Made by a program: the position numbers and the translations under genes | Shown here: positions 7,727 through 15,390 of the stretch, piece by piece | Numbering within the stretch: position 1 is the stretch's first letter | Layout: each line of letters opens with the position of its first letter | Notes under the pieces: model-generated | Database searches by the model: none | Seen by the model: only the letters and a program-made list of their open reading frames with translations | What the model was told of the DNA's origin: nothing | Origin: CAZOLI01 sp964580675 | Lineage (GTDB): Bacteria; Planctomycetota; MHYJ01; CAYXQY01 | Direction: 5' to 3' | NCBI GenBank assembly: GCA_964580675.1 | Contig: CAZOLI010000043.1 | Location: forward strand, 1 to 19,698 | DNA length: 19,698 nt

Positions 7727-8497
7727 CTAACGGAACTGACGAAGCCGTTTCAGGAGGTTTTGAATTTCTCTGTGTACGTCTTTGCTCTGTCGGACATAAA
7801 GAATGCCCTTCCCGGTCCTGTTCAGTTCAATTTCCACGTTGCGTGATGGACGCCAGTCCGTTTGATCTCCGGTATTTCGCTTGATGAGTTTTAAGAATTC
7901 TTCCTTGTCCCGGAGCAGATCGTCCTCGGACGTTCCGTCCACAAAACTATCCTTCAGGAAGCCCCCGTCACTGCTGAACGATGCGCCGGCTTCCTGATCG
8001 TCGGGATCCTTCAACTCCAGTTCCGGACCGGGAAAATCGTTTATCGCAAACCGGAGATCCCGAACATCGTAATAACGCTGAACGGGCTTCTCCGCCAGAC
8101 GTTCCGGTACCACGACGACGGCTCCTTCCTCGTACCGTGCCCCGAGTCCCTTCCGGCGAAGAATGAATTTCAGAACCGTGTCAATGGACGTTCCCCGAAG
8201 CGTAATGGTCGTTTTTCGTTCCTCGGGACGGAGGGTCCGCTGAACGCGTTCATCCACGATCAGGTTAAACGGAACCTGGTTGTCAAGGTAAGATATTACC
8301 TCCTCGATCGGCCGCTTCTGAAAATCAACGGATATTTCGCGGCTCTGCATGTGACGCTGAATTTCGTCGTGCCGCGAAAGCTGTTCCCCCGCCTCCTGGG
8401 CAACGGTGTCCGAAGAAAAAACAACCGAGACGAGAAACAGCGGCACAAGCAAAACAAACGGAACAAAATGCGAAGGTGTTGTTCTGTTTCTCTTCAT
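7727..8497 (-). CDS. Secreted STN/secretin-N-terminal-like protein, copy 2
   Basis: A 256-residue exported protein. Residues 1-33 form a signal peptide (basic MKRNR, hydrophobic core about 11-28, likely cleavage near the VAQ-E site). Residues about 54-132 match the secretin/TonB short N-terminal (STN) pattern: ISVDF, QVPFNLIVDERV, a beta strand KTTITL, then TSIDTVLKFILRRKGLGARY and AVVVVPE. YYDVRDL (142-148) and a C-terminal module (about 190-256), ending in LYVRQSKDVHREIQNLLKRLRQFR-like text, resemble the second N-domain of secretins, but the pore domain is absent. The ATG at 8497 is chosen because AGGGAG precedes it at good spacing and the signal peptide begins there; the frame runs open upstream to 8641 without sensible sequence. 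It is a tandem duplicate of the gene at 8861-9619, about half identical. It should act in the periplasm or at the outer membrane; the partner is unknown. Confidence 0.85.
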   Translation of the reverse strand: MKRNRTTPSHFVPFVLLVPLFLVSVVFSSDTVAQEAGEQLSRHDEIQRHMQSREISVDFQKRPIEEVISYLDNQVPFNLIVDERVQRTLRPEERKTTITLRGTSIDTVLKFILRRKGLGARYEEGAVVVVPERLAEKPVQRYYDVRDLRFAINDFPGPELELKDPDDQEAGASFSSDGGFLKDSFVDGTSEDDLLRDKEEFLKLIKRNTGDQTDWRPSRNVEIELNRTGKGILYVRQSKDVHREIQNLLKRLRQFR

Positions 8498-8860
8498 GAC
8501 GACTCCCTGAAAATCAAGTTCATTTTCCTGACGACACCGTATGTTTTGCAAATCCCATTCCAGGTTTGTGGCGGGCCCGGAGGGGCCGGTATCCCAACCG
8601 GTAAAAGAAAATACCCCGATAAGTCGACCGGAAAACCACACCTGGTTTTCGGCCGGCGGGCACGGGGAATGTGCTTTGAACCGGGAACGTAAAGAAACAT
8701 CAAGTCCTCGTTAAGGACGTTTACAGCGTTTAAATTTTTCGGGGACGTTCAACGGTTATTTCCGGAACGATTCTGTGCCCGGCCCGATAAAATAAAAAAC
8801 GGGAGAAAAGGCGAGGGGCCTTTTCTCCCGCGGGATCGTGTTCTCTTCTCGAGTGGTAAC
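8498..8860. other. 363-bp spacer between the two secretin-N-like genes
   Basis: It contains the terminator of the upstream copy (8791-8830) and the leader and presumed promoter of the downstream copy. Possible -10/-35 pieces near 8700-8760 on the minus strand have poor spacing, so no promoter is called. Open frames in it have low-quality composition and no gene is called. A separate terminator plus a long spacer suggests the two copies are transcribed independently. Confidence 0.5.
8791..8830 (-). terminator. Strong Rho-independent terminator of the first secretin-N-like gene
   Basis: On the minus strand a perfect 12-base stem (8819-8830 paired with 8800-8811) closes a 7-base loop and is followed by six T (8799-8794), then A and TT. 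It begins about 30 bases after the stop of the 8861-9619 gene. This is the clearest terminator in the window. Confidence 0.88.
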
Positions 8861-9619
8861 TTAACGGAACTGTCGGAGCTGGTCGATCAGTTCACGAATC
8901 TGCTTCTGGACGTCCTCACTCTGCCGGACCACCAGAATGCCCTGTTTGTTCAACTGGATCGTGATGTCACTGGATGCTTCCCAGTCCCCTTCCGATCCGG
9001 TGTTTTCCTTGATCAGACGGATCAGGCGATCACTGTCGCGCAGAATGTTCTGATCGCCACCGGTTTCGGTGAAACTCCCGCCGAGGAAGCCTCCACCGTC
9101 TGAACTGGTACCGCCTCCCTGATCTTCAGGATCCGAAAGTTCGAGTTTGGGTCCGGGAAAATTCCTGAGCTTGAACATGAGATCCCGGATGTCGTAAAAC
9201 CGGCGCACCGGTTTCTTGGCCACGGACTCCGGCACAATCGAAACCGTTCCTGCCCGGAACGTGGCCCCGAGGCTCTTCATGTTTAATATAATTTTAAGGG
9301 CGGATCTGACGGATACGTTGTCCAGCTTCACCGTCACTTTCCGTTGATCGGGGCTCATTTCCTGCTTGACCTGGGGATCCATGATCAGGTTAAACGGAAC
9401 CTGGGAATTGATGTACTTGATAACGCCATCAATCGACCGGTTCTCAAAGTCAACGGATATTTTCTGATTCTCCATCGCACTCTTGATCTCCCCCTGTTTC
9501 GTCAGTGTGTTCCCGGCATCCTGGGAAATTGCGGGCAGTGCGAAGACGGCGGACACAAACACAGGAACAAGGACACGCAGCATCATGTTGAACGTTGTTG
9601 TTTGTTTTCGCGTTTTCAT
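8861..9619 (-). CDS. Secreted STN/secretin-N-terminal-like protein, copy 1
   Basis: A 252-residue paralogue of the 7727-8497 product with the same order of parts: signal peptide (1-32, hydrophobic core about 11-28, probable cleavage after ISQ), STN-like domain (about 54-131) with ISVDF, QVPFNLIMDPQV and SALKIILNMKSLGATF, then YDIRDLMFKL, FPGPKLEL, a Gly/Ser-rich loop (167-184) and a C-terminal alpha/beta module ending in LRQFR exactly as in the other copy. The absence of a secretin pore domain excludes a true GspD/PilQ. The ATG at 9619 is preceded by CGGAG at about 8 bases; the frame extends to 9664 upstream but the signal peptide starts at 9619. An AT-rich leader with a TATAAT box lies upstream. 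Similar pore-less STN proteins are, from memory, common in Planctomycetota; their job is not established. Confidence 0.86.
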   Translation of the reverse strand: MKTRKQTTTFNMMLRVLVPVFVSAVFALPAISQDAGNTLTKQGEIKSAMENQKISVDFENRSIDGVIKYINSQVPFNLIMDPQVKQEMSPDQRKVTVKLDNVSVRSALKIILNMKSLGATFRAGTVSIVPESVAKKPVRRFYDIRDLMFKLRNFPGPKLELSDPEDQGGGTSSDGGGFLGGSFTETGGDQNILRDSDRLIRLIKENTGSEGDWEASSDITIQLNKQGILVVRQSEDVQKQIRELIDQLRQFR

Positions 9620-9687
9620 GGGCAAACTCCGAAAATTCAGATGATCACTCGATTTCGACACCAATGGTTACGCAAGTTCCATACCAA

Positions 9688-9752
9688 CCCCATAAAATTA
9701 ATTATAAACAAAAATATTAAGTTTTTATTTTCTATATATAGATATTTCCAGG
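9688..9752 (-). promoter_or_regulatory. AT-rich upstream tract of the first secretin-N-like gene
   Basis: About 65 bases consisting almost wholly of A and T sit in a mid-50s % G+C region. They include TATAAT read on the minus strand, roughly 80-90 bases before the gene's ATG. No clear -35 box is found at 17 bases; the tract could act as an UP-like element or a site for a nucleoid protein. Confidence 0.35.
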
Positions 9753-9760
9753 CGGAAATT

Positions 9761-9777
9761 CGCCGAAAAACTCGGCG
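9761..9777. other. Small perfect hairpin CGCCGA-N5-TCGGCG
   Basis: A 6-base stem with an AAAAC loop. It is about 160 bases beyond the methyltransferase stop and lacks a T-tract, so it could be part of a weak terminator or a regulatory stem. Confidence 0.3.
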
Positions 9778-9833
9778 GTGGTTCCCGCGGTGCCATAAAT
9801 CCGGAATTTCTTTTACAGGACCGTACGCGTTTC

Positions 9834-9850
9834 TGTTAAGGGGTTTAACA
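9834..9850. other. Small perfect inverted repeat TGTTAA-N5-TTAACA
   Basis: A 6-base perfect inverted repeat around GGGGT, about 85 bases past the methyltransferase stop and upstream of the AT-rich tract. The form suits a dimeric repressor operator as well as an RNA hairpin; the sequence cannot decide. Confidence 0.3.
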
Positions 9851-9935
9851 CCCGGGAACGGAAAATTTCAGGGGGAGAATCGGAGGGGGTTGAGAAAGTT
9901 CACCCGTTTTTACCGTTCAAAATAAGGAATGAATC

Positions 9936-11003
9936 CTATTGCCGCCGGCAAACCAGGGCGGTGTGTTCACTCGACGGAACATCGATGTCGCGTGTTATTT
10001 CCAGTCCCGCTTCCTGAACAAGGTCCTGAAAGGAGGAAAACCGATACATGCGACTTTCCCCGTTTGCCAGGCAGGCGAAATAAAGAGATATGGCATCGAG
10101 ACTGAAGGAAGCGGCTTCGAAATCCTGCCGATCCGGAAACAGTTCCACGATAAACAACCGCGCGTTTTCGTCCATGACCGAAGCCGCTTCGTGAAGAATA
10201 CGAAGAACATCCTGCTCCGAGAAACAGTCCAGGAGCTGACTCATCCATATGACGTCCATGCCATCGGGGAAACGAATCTCCTCTTCCCGCAAATCCATCG
10301 GCACATAATTTGTCCGATCGGTGAACCCGGCCTCCGCATTCTCCTCCTTCGCCCGTTCAATGAGTCCGGGCAAATCCAGAAGCGTAACGGAGACACTGTC
10401 GTCGTAGGCCAGGCACTGGCGTGCCCAGCGACCGGTATTTCCCCCCACATCCAGCAACTGATCCACCGGTTCCTCAAACACGACGGGCAACAGGCTCTGA
10501 AATGCACGGTCGGAGTAAAAGTGATCGAACCGGAGCCAGGAGTCCTCCACATCCTCCGGAAACTCCCCCAGACCTTTATAAAGGGATTCCCACGGCCCAT
10601 GCACCTTCAAACCGGCCGGGTGCTGCTCCCGGAGGGATTCCTCAAGGAACGGAAGTGCTTCGTAACACACGTCGCGGGTAAAATTCATGTTTACGTTCGT
10701 CATTTCATCGTGGAGAACAAAATGCCCCACATTTCCCAGAGAAAACCCGCTCTCTTTTTTCTCGACCAGCCCAAGGTGGGCCCCGAACTCCAGGAGCAGA
10801 GAAGCCCCGTATTCCGGCAATCCGCTTGCTTCCGCAAGGGACTCGATTGTCCGGGTCTCGTTTCCGCCGGCCGCTACGGCCTCCAGGAGCCCTGAATCAC
10901 GGAGTACCACTGTTGCCCAGAATGAGAACGGCCCAAACGCCAGCTGTTGAGCACGTGATTTCGCGTCCACGGCGGACGATGCTCCGGTCTCACGATCGGT
11001 CAT
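9936..11003 (-). CDS. Class I SAM-dependent methyltransferase, plant-type O-methyltransferase fold
   Basis: A 355-residue cytoplasmic enzyme of the O-methyltransferase family 2 type, the group that includes CrtF and many polyketide O-methyltransferases. An N-terminal winged-helix dimerisation domain (about 15-95) carries FWATVVLRDSGLLEAV. The SAM-binding motif LLDVGGNTGRW is at 183-193, followed by the DLPGLIERAKE helix (210-220) and a late strand ARLFIVELFPD (281-291). In typical O-methyltransferases a catalytic His sits in a VLHDWxDE segment; here the matching stretch is QLLDCFSEQD (256-265), so that His is missing. The enzyme may methylate by proximity alone, act on another atom, or be altered. 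The ATG at 11003 has no clear Shine-Dalgarno sequence. It is divergent from the AMP-ligase gene over 94 bases, suggesting coordinated control. A role in methylating the product of the neighbouring cluster is inferred. Confidence 0.88.
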   Translation of the reverse strand: MTDRETGASSAVDAKSRAQQLAFGPFSFWATVVLRDSGLLEAVAAGGNETRTIESLAEASGLPEYGASLLLEFGAHLGLVEKKESGFSLGNVGHFVLHDEMTNVNMNFTRDVCYEALPFLEESLREQHPAGLKVHGPWESLYKGLGEFPEDVEDSWLRFDHFYSDRAFQSLLPVVFEEPVDQLLDVGGNTGRWARQCLAYDDSVSVTLLDLPGLIERAKEENAEAGFTDRTNYVPMDLREEEIRFPDGMDVIWMSQLLDCFSEQDVLRILHEAASVMDENARLFIVELFPDRQDFEAASFSLDAISLYFACLANGESRMYRFSSFQDLVQEAGLEITRDIDVPSSEHTALVCRRQ

Positions 11004-11045
11004 GGATGATTGATGAAAACATGACGAAAAATGGGTTGTTATTAT

Positions 11046-11074
11046 TTGTATCCGTTTTTTTTCTCTTTTACAAT
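11046..11074 (+). promoter_or_regulatory. Candidate sigma-70-type promoter of the AMP-ligase gene
   Basis: TTGTAT (11046-11051) and TACAAT (11069-11074) are separated by exactly 17 bases inside the T-rich 94-base divergent spacer. Transcription would start near 11081, giving a very short leader. Confidence 0.45.
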
Positions 11075-11097
11075 ATTTCCCGAATTTTCAGGGAATT

Positions 11098-12522
11098 ATG
11101 GGGGGTTTCATGGACAGAACCTCAATTCTTGACCACGTACGGAAGCACGCTGACGAGCGGCCGGACCATCCGGCGGTCATCGAGGAGAACGGAAAATCCA
11201 TTACGTACAACGATCTCTGGCAGCAGGTCGTTTCGCGCGGAGATGATTTTCGGAACGCGGGAATACAGAAGGGGGATCCCTGTGCATTCACCTGCTCCTC
11301 CGGCATTCCGTTTCTCATCCATTCCCTCGGCCTGCTTGCCGCGGGAGGTTGTCTTGTGCCTGTTCCGGAGGAACACCGGGACAAACCCGCTTCCCCTTAT
11401 TTTTCGGAACTCCCACTGACATACCTGATAGACGAAGAGAACGGGTTTGACCCTGAACCCGTGACCGGAGCGCCCTCGTTATCAATTCGTGAAGCCGAGT
11501 TCAAAAAGACGGATCCGGCCTACGTGCGATTTACGTCCGGGACCACAAGTGAGCGAAAAGGAGTACTCCTTGGTCATGACGCCATCCTTGAACGAACGGC
11601 CGCTGCCAACCGTGCACTTCAGGTAAATCCGGAAGATCGCATTCTCTGGCTGCTTCCCATGGTCCACCATTACGTGTCTTCCATTTTGCTTTACCTCCGT
11701 CACGGATCCACCCTGCTCCTGCCGGAAACCCCCCTTGCCGATCCGGTGATAACATTCATGAAGGATCAACAGGCCACCCTGCTCTACGCCACTCCTGTTC
11801 ATTTCCGGAGGTTTACCGGGGCCGACCTTGAAGAGGACCTCGAAACCGTTCGTCTGGCCATTTCAACGGCTACGTCGCTCTCTCCGCGGGTGGCCCAAAA
11901 TTTCAGTGAACGGTTTGGGTGCCCAATTTCTCAGGCCCTGGGCATTATTGAGGTGGGCTTACCGGCGATGAACCTTGAACGCCCTCGAAAAAAGCCGGAT
12001 TCCGTTGGACAGGTACTGCCGGACTACGAGGTGACACCGGTAGCGGACAGCGGTGATCCTGTTCCGGAGGGAATCAACGACACGGGGGAACTCCATGTGA
12101 ATGGACCCGGATTGTTCGACGCGTACCTTACCCCGTGGACTCCGCGGGAGGACGTGGTGAACGAATTCGGGTTTCCCACCGGAGACCAGGGATACTTCGA
12201 CGATGACGGCGATCTCTACCTGACCGGCCGCCGGGCGAATCGCATCGACATGGCGGGGATGAAATTCTTCTGCGAGGAAGTGGAAAACGTACTGAACCAA
12301 TACCCGGCCGTAAAAACCTCGAGGGTCTACGGAGCGGACCACGAGAAACTCGGCGAGGTGCCCAGGGCGGAAGTGGTCGTCGAACCGGAGGAAACGGCTC
12401 CGGACCCGAACGAACTCAAATCGTTCTGCCGGACGTACCTCGAGAGCCATAAAATTCCCCGGACCATCGAAATCACGGACCGGCTTCCCCGCACACCGAC
12501 GGGAAAAATCAAGCGTACCTGA
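11098..12522 (+). CDS. AMP-forming acyl/aryl ligase (ANL superfamily)
   Basis: A 474-residue adenylate-forming enzyme expected to activate a carboxylic acid as acyl-AMP and load it on CoA or a carrier protein. The ATP loop is FTSGTTSERKGV (145-156). The A5-like motif is QALGIIEVG (279-287), unlike the usual YGxTE. TGDQGYFDDDGDLYLTGR (361-378) carries the ribose-binding Asp and the hinge, and the catalytic A10 Lys is K470 in PRTPTGKIKRT. The protein ends four residues after that Lys and is shorter than typical family members (about 500-600). The start is ambiguous: the ATG at 11098 has AGGGA three bases before it, while the ATG at 11110 has a run of G four bases before it. Ligases of this size activate aryl or fatty starters in aryl-polyene and xanthomonadin clusters, and the neighbouring ketosynthase and halogenases favour that here. 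The substrate is unproven. Confidence 0.9.
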   Translation: MGGFMDRTSILDHVRKHADERPDHPAVIEENGKSITYNDLWQQVVSRGDDFRNAGIQKGDPCAFTCSSGIPFLIHSLGLLAAGGCLVPVPEEHRDKPASPYFSELPLTYLIDEENGFDPEPVTGAPSLSIREAEFKKTDPAYVRFTSGTTSERKGVLLGHDAILERTAAANRALQVNPEDRILWLLPMVHHYVSSILLYLRHGSTLLLPETPLADPVITFMKDQQATLLYATPVHFRRFTGADLEEDLETVRLAISTATSLSPRVAQNFSERFGCPISQALGIIEVGLPAMNLERPRKKPDSVGQVLPDYEVTPVADSGDPVPEGINDTGELHVNGPGLFDAYLTPWTPREDVVNEFGFPTGDQGYFDDDGDLYLTGRRANRIDMAGMKFFCEEVENVLNQYPAVKTSRVYGADHEKLGEVPRAEVVVEPEETAPDPNELKSFCRTYLESHKIPRTIEITDRLPRTPTGKIKRT

Positions 12523-12535
12523 CGCATCTCCTTCG

Positions 12536-12558
12536 CCGGAAAAATTTGTTGCTTCCGG
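12536..12558. terminator. Weak hairpin between convergent ligase and halogenase-like genes
   Basis: CCGGAA (12536-12541) pairs with TTCCGG (12553-12558) in the 49-base convergent spacer. No T-tract follows on either strand. Confidence 0.3.
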
Positions 12559-12571
12559 TCACACACCGGTC

Positions 12572-13849
12572 CTACGTGGATTCCTTCGCGGTTTGATGAA
12601 TTCGGTAATCGCCCGGGTCATGCTCTTCCTTCAAACCATGCTCCATGAAGAATTCCAGCTGTTCGAAGTAGTCGTCCGTATCCCCGGCCACCCCCGTGAA
12701 TATTGTGCCGATCTTCCTCTTCATGCCCTCCGGAACTCCTTCGTGATCGGGGTCCTCGAGGAGATCTTTTCCCGTTTTAAAAAGCGCGGTAAGACGGCCG
12801 CTGTAAAATCCGTTGATAATACGCAACCAGTTCTGAAACGTGGACAGCATAAAGGATTCATACGCCGGAAACTCCTTCGTGCCCTCCTCGATCAGGTGAC
12901 CGGCAAGACGCCGGGCTCCCTCCATCCCCAGATAAAGTCCCGTGGAAAAAATGGGATCGACAAAACCGGCCGCGTCCCCGACCAGCACCCAGTTCGGCCC
13001 ATACAGGGATTCCGAAATTAACTGATAATTCGAAAATTCATAAACCGGCTCCAGGCGGCTGGCCGAACGGGTGATGTCCGAGAGATAAGAACTGGAGGCA
13101 ATGTATTCCGCCAGTTTTTCATCGGGGGTTTCTCCATATTCATCAAGGTGATTACTGTCCACCACAAGCCCGAAGGAGGTCCGATCCGGAAGCGGGATGC
13201 GCCAGTTCCAGCCGTACTCGTGCAGATCGGCGTAGGAATATCCTCGCTCGGTGTTCCCCAGGGTGTCGAAATGCGTAAACAGAGCCGTGTCGGTCCGCGG
13301 TCCCCGGATGGTGCCAAGATCAAGAAGATTGGCCACAACCCGGGCCCGACCCGTTGCGTCGATGATCAGATCGGGCCGGTCTTCAAAGAGGGAGGAGAGG
13401 CGATTTTCCGCCTCACCGACGAGACGAACGCGTTCTCCATCCCGTGCCAGTTCGGCACGTTGCCGGAGAAACGAAACACCGGCTTCCCGGGCCGCCTCAC
13501 GGAGACATTGATTGAATTCCGCCCGTGGGACGTTGTACGCGTACCCCGGATGCGAGCCGGGGATTTCGTCAAATATAAATTCCAGCTCCTCCCCCGAAGG
13601 CAGACGAATCAGCGCCCCCGGTTTGTTCCGGGCAAAGGACCGAACGGCCTCCTCGACCCCGAGTTCCTGAAGAACGGGAATGACGCCGGGGACCAGTGAC
13701 TCCCCAATCTGTATCGACCGTTCGTTCTCCTCGAAAAAAACCCCGACCCGTACCCCGTGTTCCGCAAGCAACTGTCCCACGGTACAGGCCGCGGGACCAC
13801 CACCAATGATGGCTACACGCCGGATGTCGTTTTCCGTGTTCGGGGCCAC
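12572..13849 (-). CDS. FAD-dependent halogenase-family enzyme, copy 1
   Basis: A 425-residue flavoprotein of the flavin-dependent (tryptophan/phenol) halogenase superfamily. It has the FAD dinucleotide motif GGGPAA (16-21), GESLVPG (49-55), a conserved-position Lys K76 (NKPGAL) where halogenases keep the catalytic Lys that relays HOX, the halogenase signature WNWRIP (214-219) and FVDPIFSTG (296-304), which fits FxxPxxSxG. IIDATGRAR and LVGDAAGFVDP are standard FAD-binding segments. Known members use FADH2, oxygen and halide to chlorinate or brominate aromatics; some relatives in aryl-polyene-like clusters are not proven halogenases. The start is GTG at 13849: AAGGGG lies about 7 bases upstream and the FAD motif begins at residue 12. 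Its paralogue is at 17088-18344, and the C-termini match (DPGDYRI / DPSNYRI). It lies downstream of two lipoprotein genes on the same strand and may be cotranscribed. Confidence 0.9.
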   Translation of the reverse strand: MAPNTENDIRRVAIIGGGPAACTVGQLLAEHGVRVGVFFEENERSIQIGESLVPGVIPVLQELGVEEAVRSFARNKPGALIRLPSGEELEFIFDEIPGSHPGYAYNVPRAEFNQCLREAAREAGVSFLRQRAELARDGERVRLVGEAENRLSSLFEDRPDLIIDATGRARVVANLLDLGTIRGPRTDTALFTHFDTLGNTERGYSYADLHEYGWNWRIPLPDRTSFGLVVDSNHLDEYGETPDEKLAEYIASSSYLSDITRSASRLEPVYEFSNYQLISESLYGPNWVLVGDAAGFVDPIFSTGLYLGMEGARRLAGHLIEEGTKEFPAYESFMLSTFQNWLRIINGFYSGRLTALFKTGKDLLEDPDHEGVPEGMKRKIGTIFTGVAGDTDDYFEQLEFFMEHGLKEEHDPGDYRIHQTAKEST

Positions 13850-13944
13850 AATTTACCCCTTCAATTTTCTGGTGGGCGTCGGGGCCTCAGAAACCGAGCA
13901 ATTCTGTCCTGAGAACAGAAACCGACGGAAGCGTTATTTCCCGG

Positions 13945-14505
13945 TTACTCCTCAATCCGGGAAATTTTCTCCTTTTTGAAATGAACCTTTATTCTGCCGG
14001 TAAACCGACCTTTCCAGTACGTCCAGACGTTACTTTCCAGGGATGATGTACGATGCACCGGTGGATATCCACGGGCCAGTATCGTGGCTTTTTTGCTCAT
14101 CCCTTTTTCCAGGTTCCCGCTCTTGATGTTTTCGCGAACGTCCTTGTCAAATTTCTTGAGGCTGACTTTTTCGTCGCCGAAGTACTGATTGTAAATGCCC
14201 TCGATGTTTTTCCCGGTATAATTCTGCCGGTTTTTGATGACAAAAGACTGTCCCCGGCTCGGGACGTGCACTCGAATCGTTCTCGCTGTTGTGTTTTCAA
14301 TTTTGACGCGCGTGTTTACGGGCAGAAACCAGCCACGGCTGTAGTTGGTCGTCTCGAGAGCGTTCCCGTCCACCCACATGCCGATCTGGGTGTAGACTTT
14401 TGAACCTTCCACGTCCTTGATGGGACTGGGACCACGACACGCGGTAAATGAAAACAAAACAAACAGAACCAGCAACAGCGCGGATCGAAAAACTTTTCTG
14501 TCCAT
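13945..14505 (-). CDS. Lipoprotein with C-terminal BamE/SmpA-like segment
   Basis: A 186-residue predicted lipoprotein. It has a basic start, a hydrophobic helix (8-21) and the lipobox FTAC, with C23 as the lipidated residue. Residues about 35-110 form a beta-rich region not recognised (GMWVDGNALETTNYSRGWFLPV). Residues about 132-183 follow the BamE/SmpA pattern: EKGMSKKATILARGYPPVHRT, then a Trp-Tyr strand (VWTYWKGR) and a final basic beta strand ending RIEE. BamE-like proteins sit on the inner face of the outer membrane. The ATG at 14505 is preceded by GGAGG at about 8 bases, which decides it over an upstream in-frame ATG at 14583. It lies between a second lipoprotein and a halogenase-like gene on the same strand. 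A role in handling the pigment-like product at the envelope is possible but unproven. Confidence 0.82.
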   Translation of the reverse strand: MDRKVFRSALLLVLFVLFSFTACRGPSPIKDVEGSKVYTQIGMWVDGNALETTNYSRGWFLPVNTRVKIENTTARTIRVHVPSRGQSFVIKNRQNYTGKNIEGIYNQYFGDEKVSLKKFDKDVRENIKSGNLEKGMSKKATILARGYPPVHRTSSLESNVWTYWKGRFTGRIKVHFKKEKISRIEE

Positions 14506-14665
14506 GTCAGGCACCTCCGCAAAAACACAATACAAAACAACAGAGACAACGAATCGATGAGGCTGATGTTTCCGTCCCTCCACCTCTCATCCTGCGAAGA
14601 TTCATTAACCCCCAATATGGTTTATCTGTGGTACATTTTCCACCGATCGATACATATCACAGAAA

Positions 14666-15274
14666 TCAGCGAGGTTCGTTCACACCGTCCTCCTTCCGGA
14701 GCGTTTGCTGCTTTTTCTCCTCCTCACTTTTTTCTTTCCATTCCTTCCAGTAATTCTGATATTTCTGGTTTACGTCCGCCTGATTTTCCTCCGCCCATTT
14801 CCGGGAATCCTTCGTGTTTTCCATAATAACCGTATCCTCCAGCCACTCCGGGAACTCGGATGATTGCATGCTGTATTCCCCGTCCTTTTTGCGGACCGGG
14901 TAAAGGCTGAATCGCGCCTTCCAGAACCCCATCCGGGGGGATATGAGAACGTAGTACGTCTTCCCGCCCTCCAGGTTCGCTCGAAGGAAGTCGGCCGCCT
15001 CGGAAACAACCATGAATTTTTTCTTCCCGGGATCGGTCCGGTGCACAATTTTACATCCGACCGGCCCAATGGCGATAAATTCCGGTTGTTCCCCCTCCAC
15101 CTCGTAAAGGCCGGCATCAATGGCTCCTCCGTAGGACGAAGGCCGGAGAAAGACGACCTGTGCTTTTCCGTCCGGCGCCGGTTTCACCTCTTCTTCCGGC
15201 AACTCCTTCATCGGGTTCGCACAGCCGACCAACCAGAGCACACCTACGAAAACACCCATTCTCCACGATGTCAT
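14666..15274 (-). CDS. Lipoprotein with DUF2846-like beta-sandwich
   Basis: A 202-residue predicted lipoprotein. The signal peptide ends in the lipobox LVGC, with C18 lipidated. Residues about 36-125 resemble the DUF2846 pattern: KAQVVFLRPS, an EVEGEQPEFIAIG strand pair, KKKFMVV, then EGGKTYYVLISPRMGFWKARFSL. The C-terminal about 45 residues (155-200) are a charged, helical tail (WKEWKEKSEEEKK). The ATG at 15274 is chosen because GGAGGA precedes it by 8 bases. The frame is open to 15298 but the signal peptide starts at 15274. It is followed after 160 bases by the BamE-like lipoprotein gene. The two may form an envelope pair whose function is unknown. Localisation at the outer membrane is supported by the lack of Asp at +2 after Cys (Ala-Asn). 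Confidence 0.82.
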   Translation of the reverse strand: MTSWRMGVFVGVLWLVGCANPMKELPEEEVKPAPDGKAQVVFLRPSSYGGAIDAGLYEVEGEQPEFIAIGPVGCKIVHRTDPGKKKFMVVSEAADFLRANLEGGKTYYVLISPRMGFWKARFSLYPVRKKDGEYSMQSSEFPEWLEDTVIMENTKDSRKWAEENQADVNQKYQNYWKEWKEKSEEEKKQQTLRKEDGVNEPR

Positions 15275-15390
15275 GATTGTTTCCTCCGGGAAATGCAATC
15301 AATACGAGAAACCGGTCCATCTCGAAAGTTCGAATTCCTCTGCCCCTCCTCAAGGAAAGGCTCTCGTAATCGTTCGCGAATTGTTGGACC

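Larger units (their letters stand above)
9620..9935. other. 316-bp spacer with AT-rich promoter region and hairpins
   Basis: This lies between the end of the methyltransferase gene and the start of the first secretin-N-like gene, both on the minus strand. It contains an unusually AT-rich tract (about 9688-9752) with TATAAT on the minus strand near 9701-9706, and two small perfect hairpins described separately. Open frames crossing it look non-coding. Confidence 0.5.

Noticed and set aside
7727..9619. Tandem DNA repeat or CRISPR-like structure
   Set aside because: The similarity is between two diverged coding genes at protein level, without short regular repeats and spacers.
9939..10895. 318-codon plus-strand frame opposite the methyltransferase
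   Set aside because: It is antisense to a gene with clear SAM motifs; its protein lacks recognisable order and has no upstream ribosome site.
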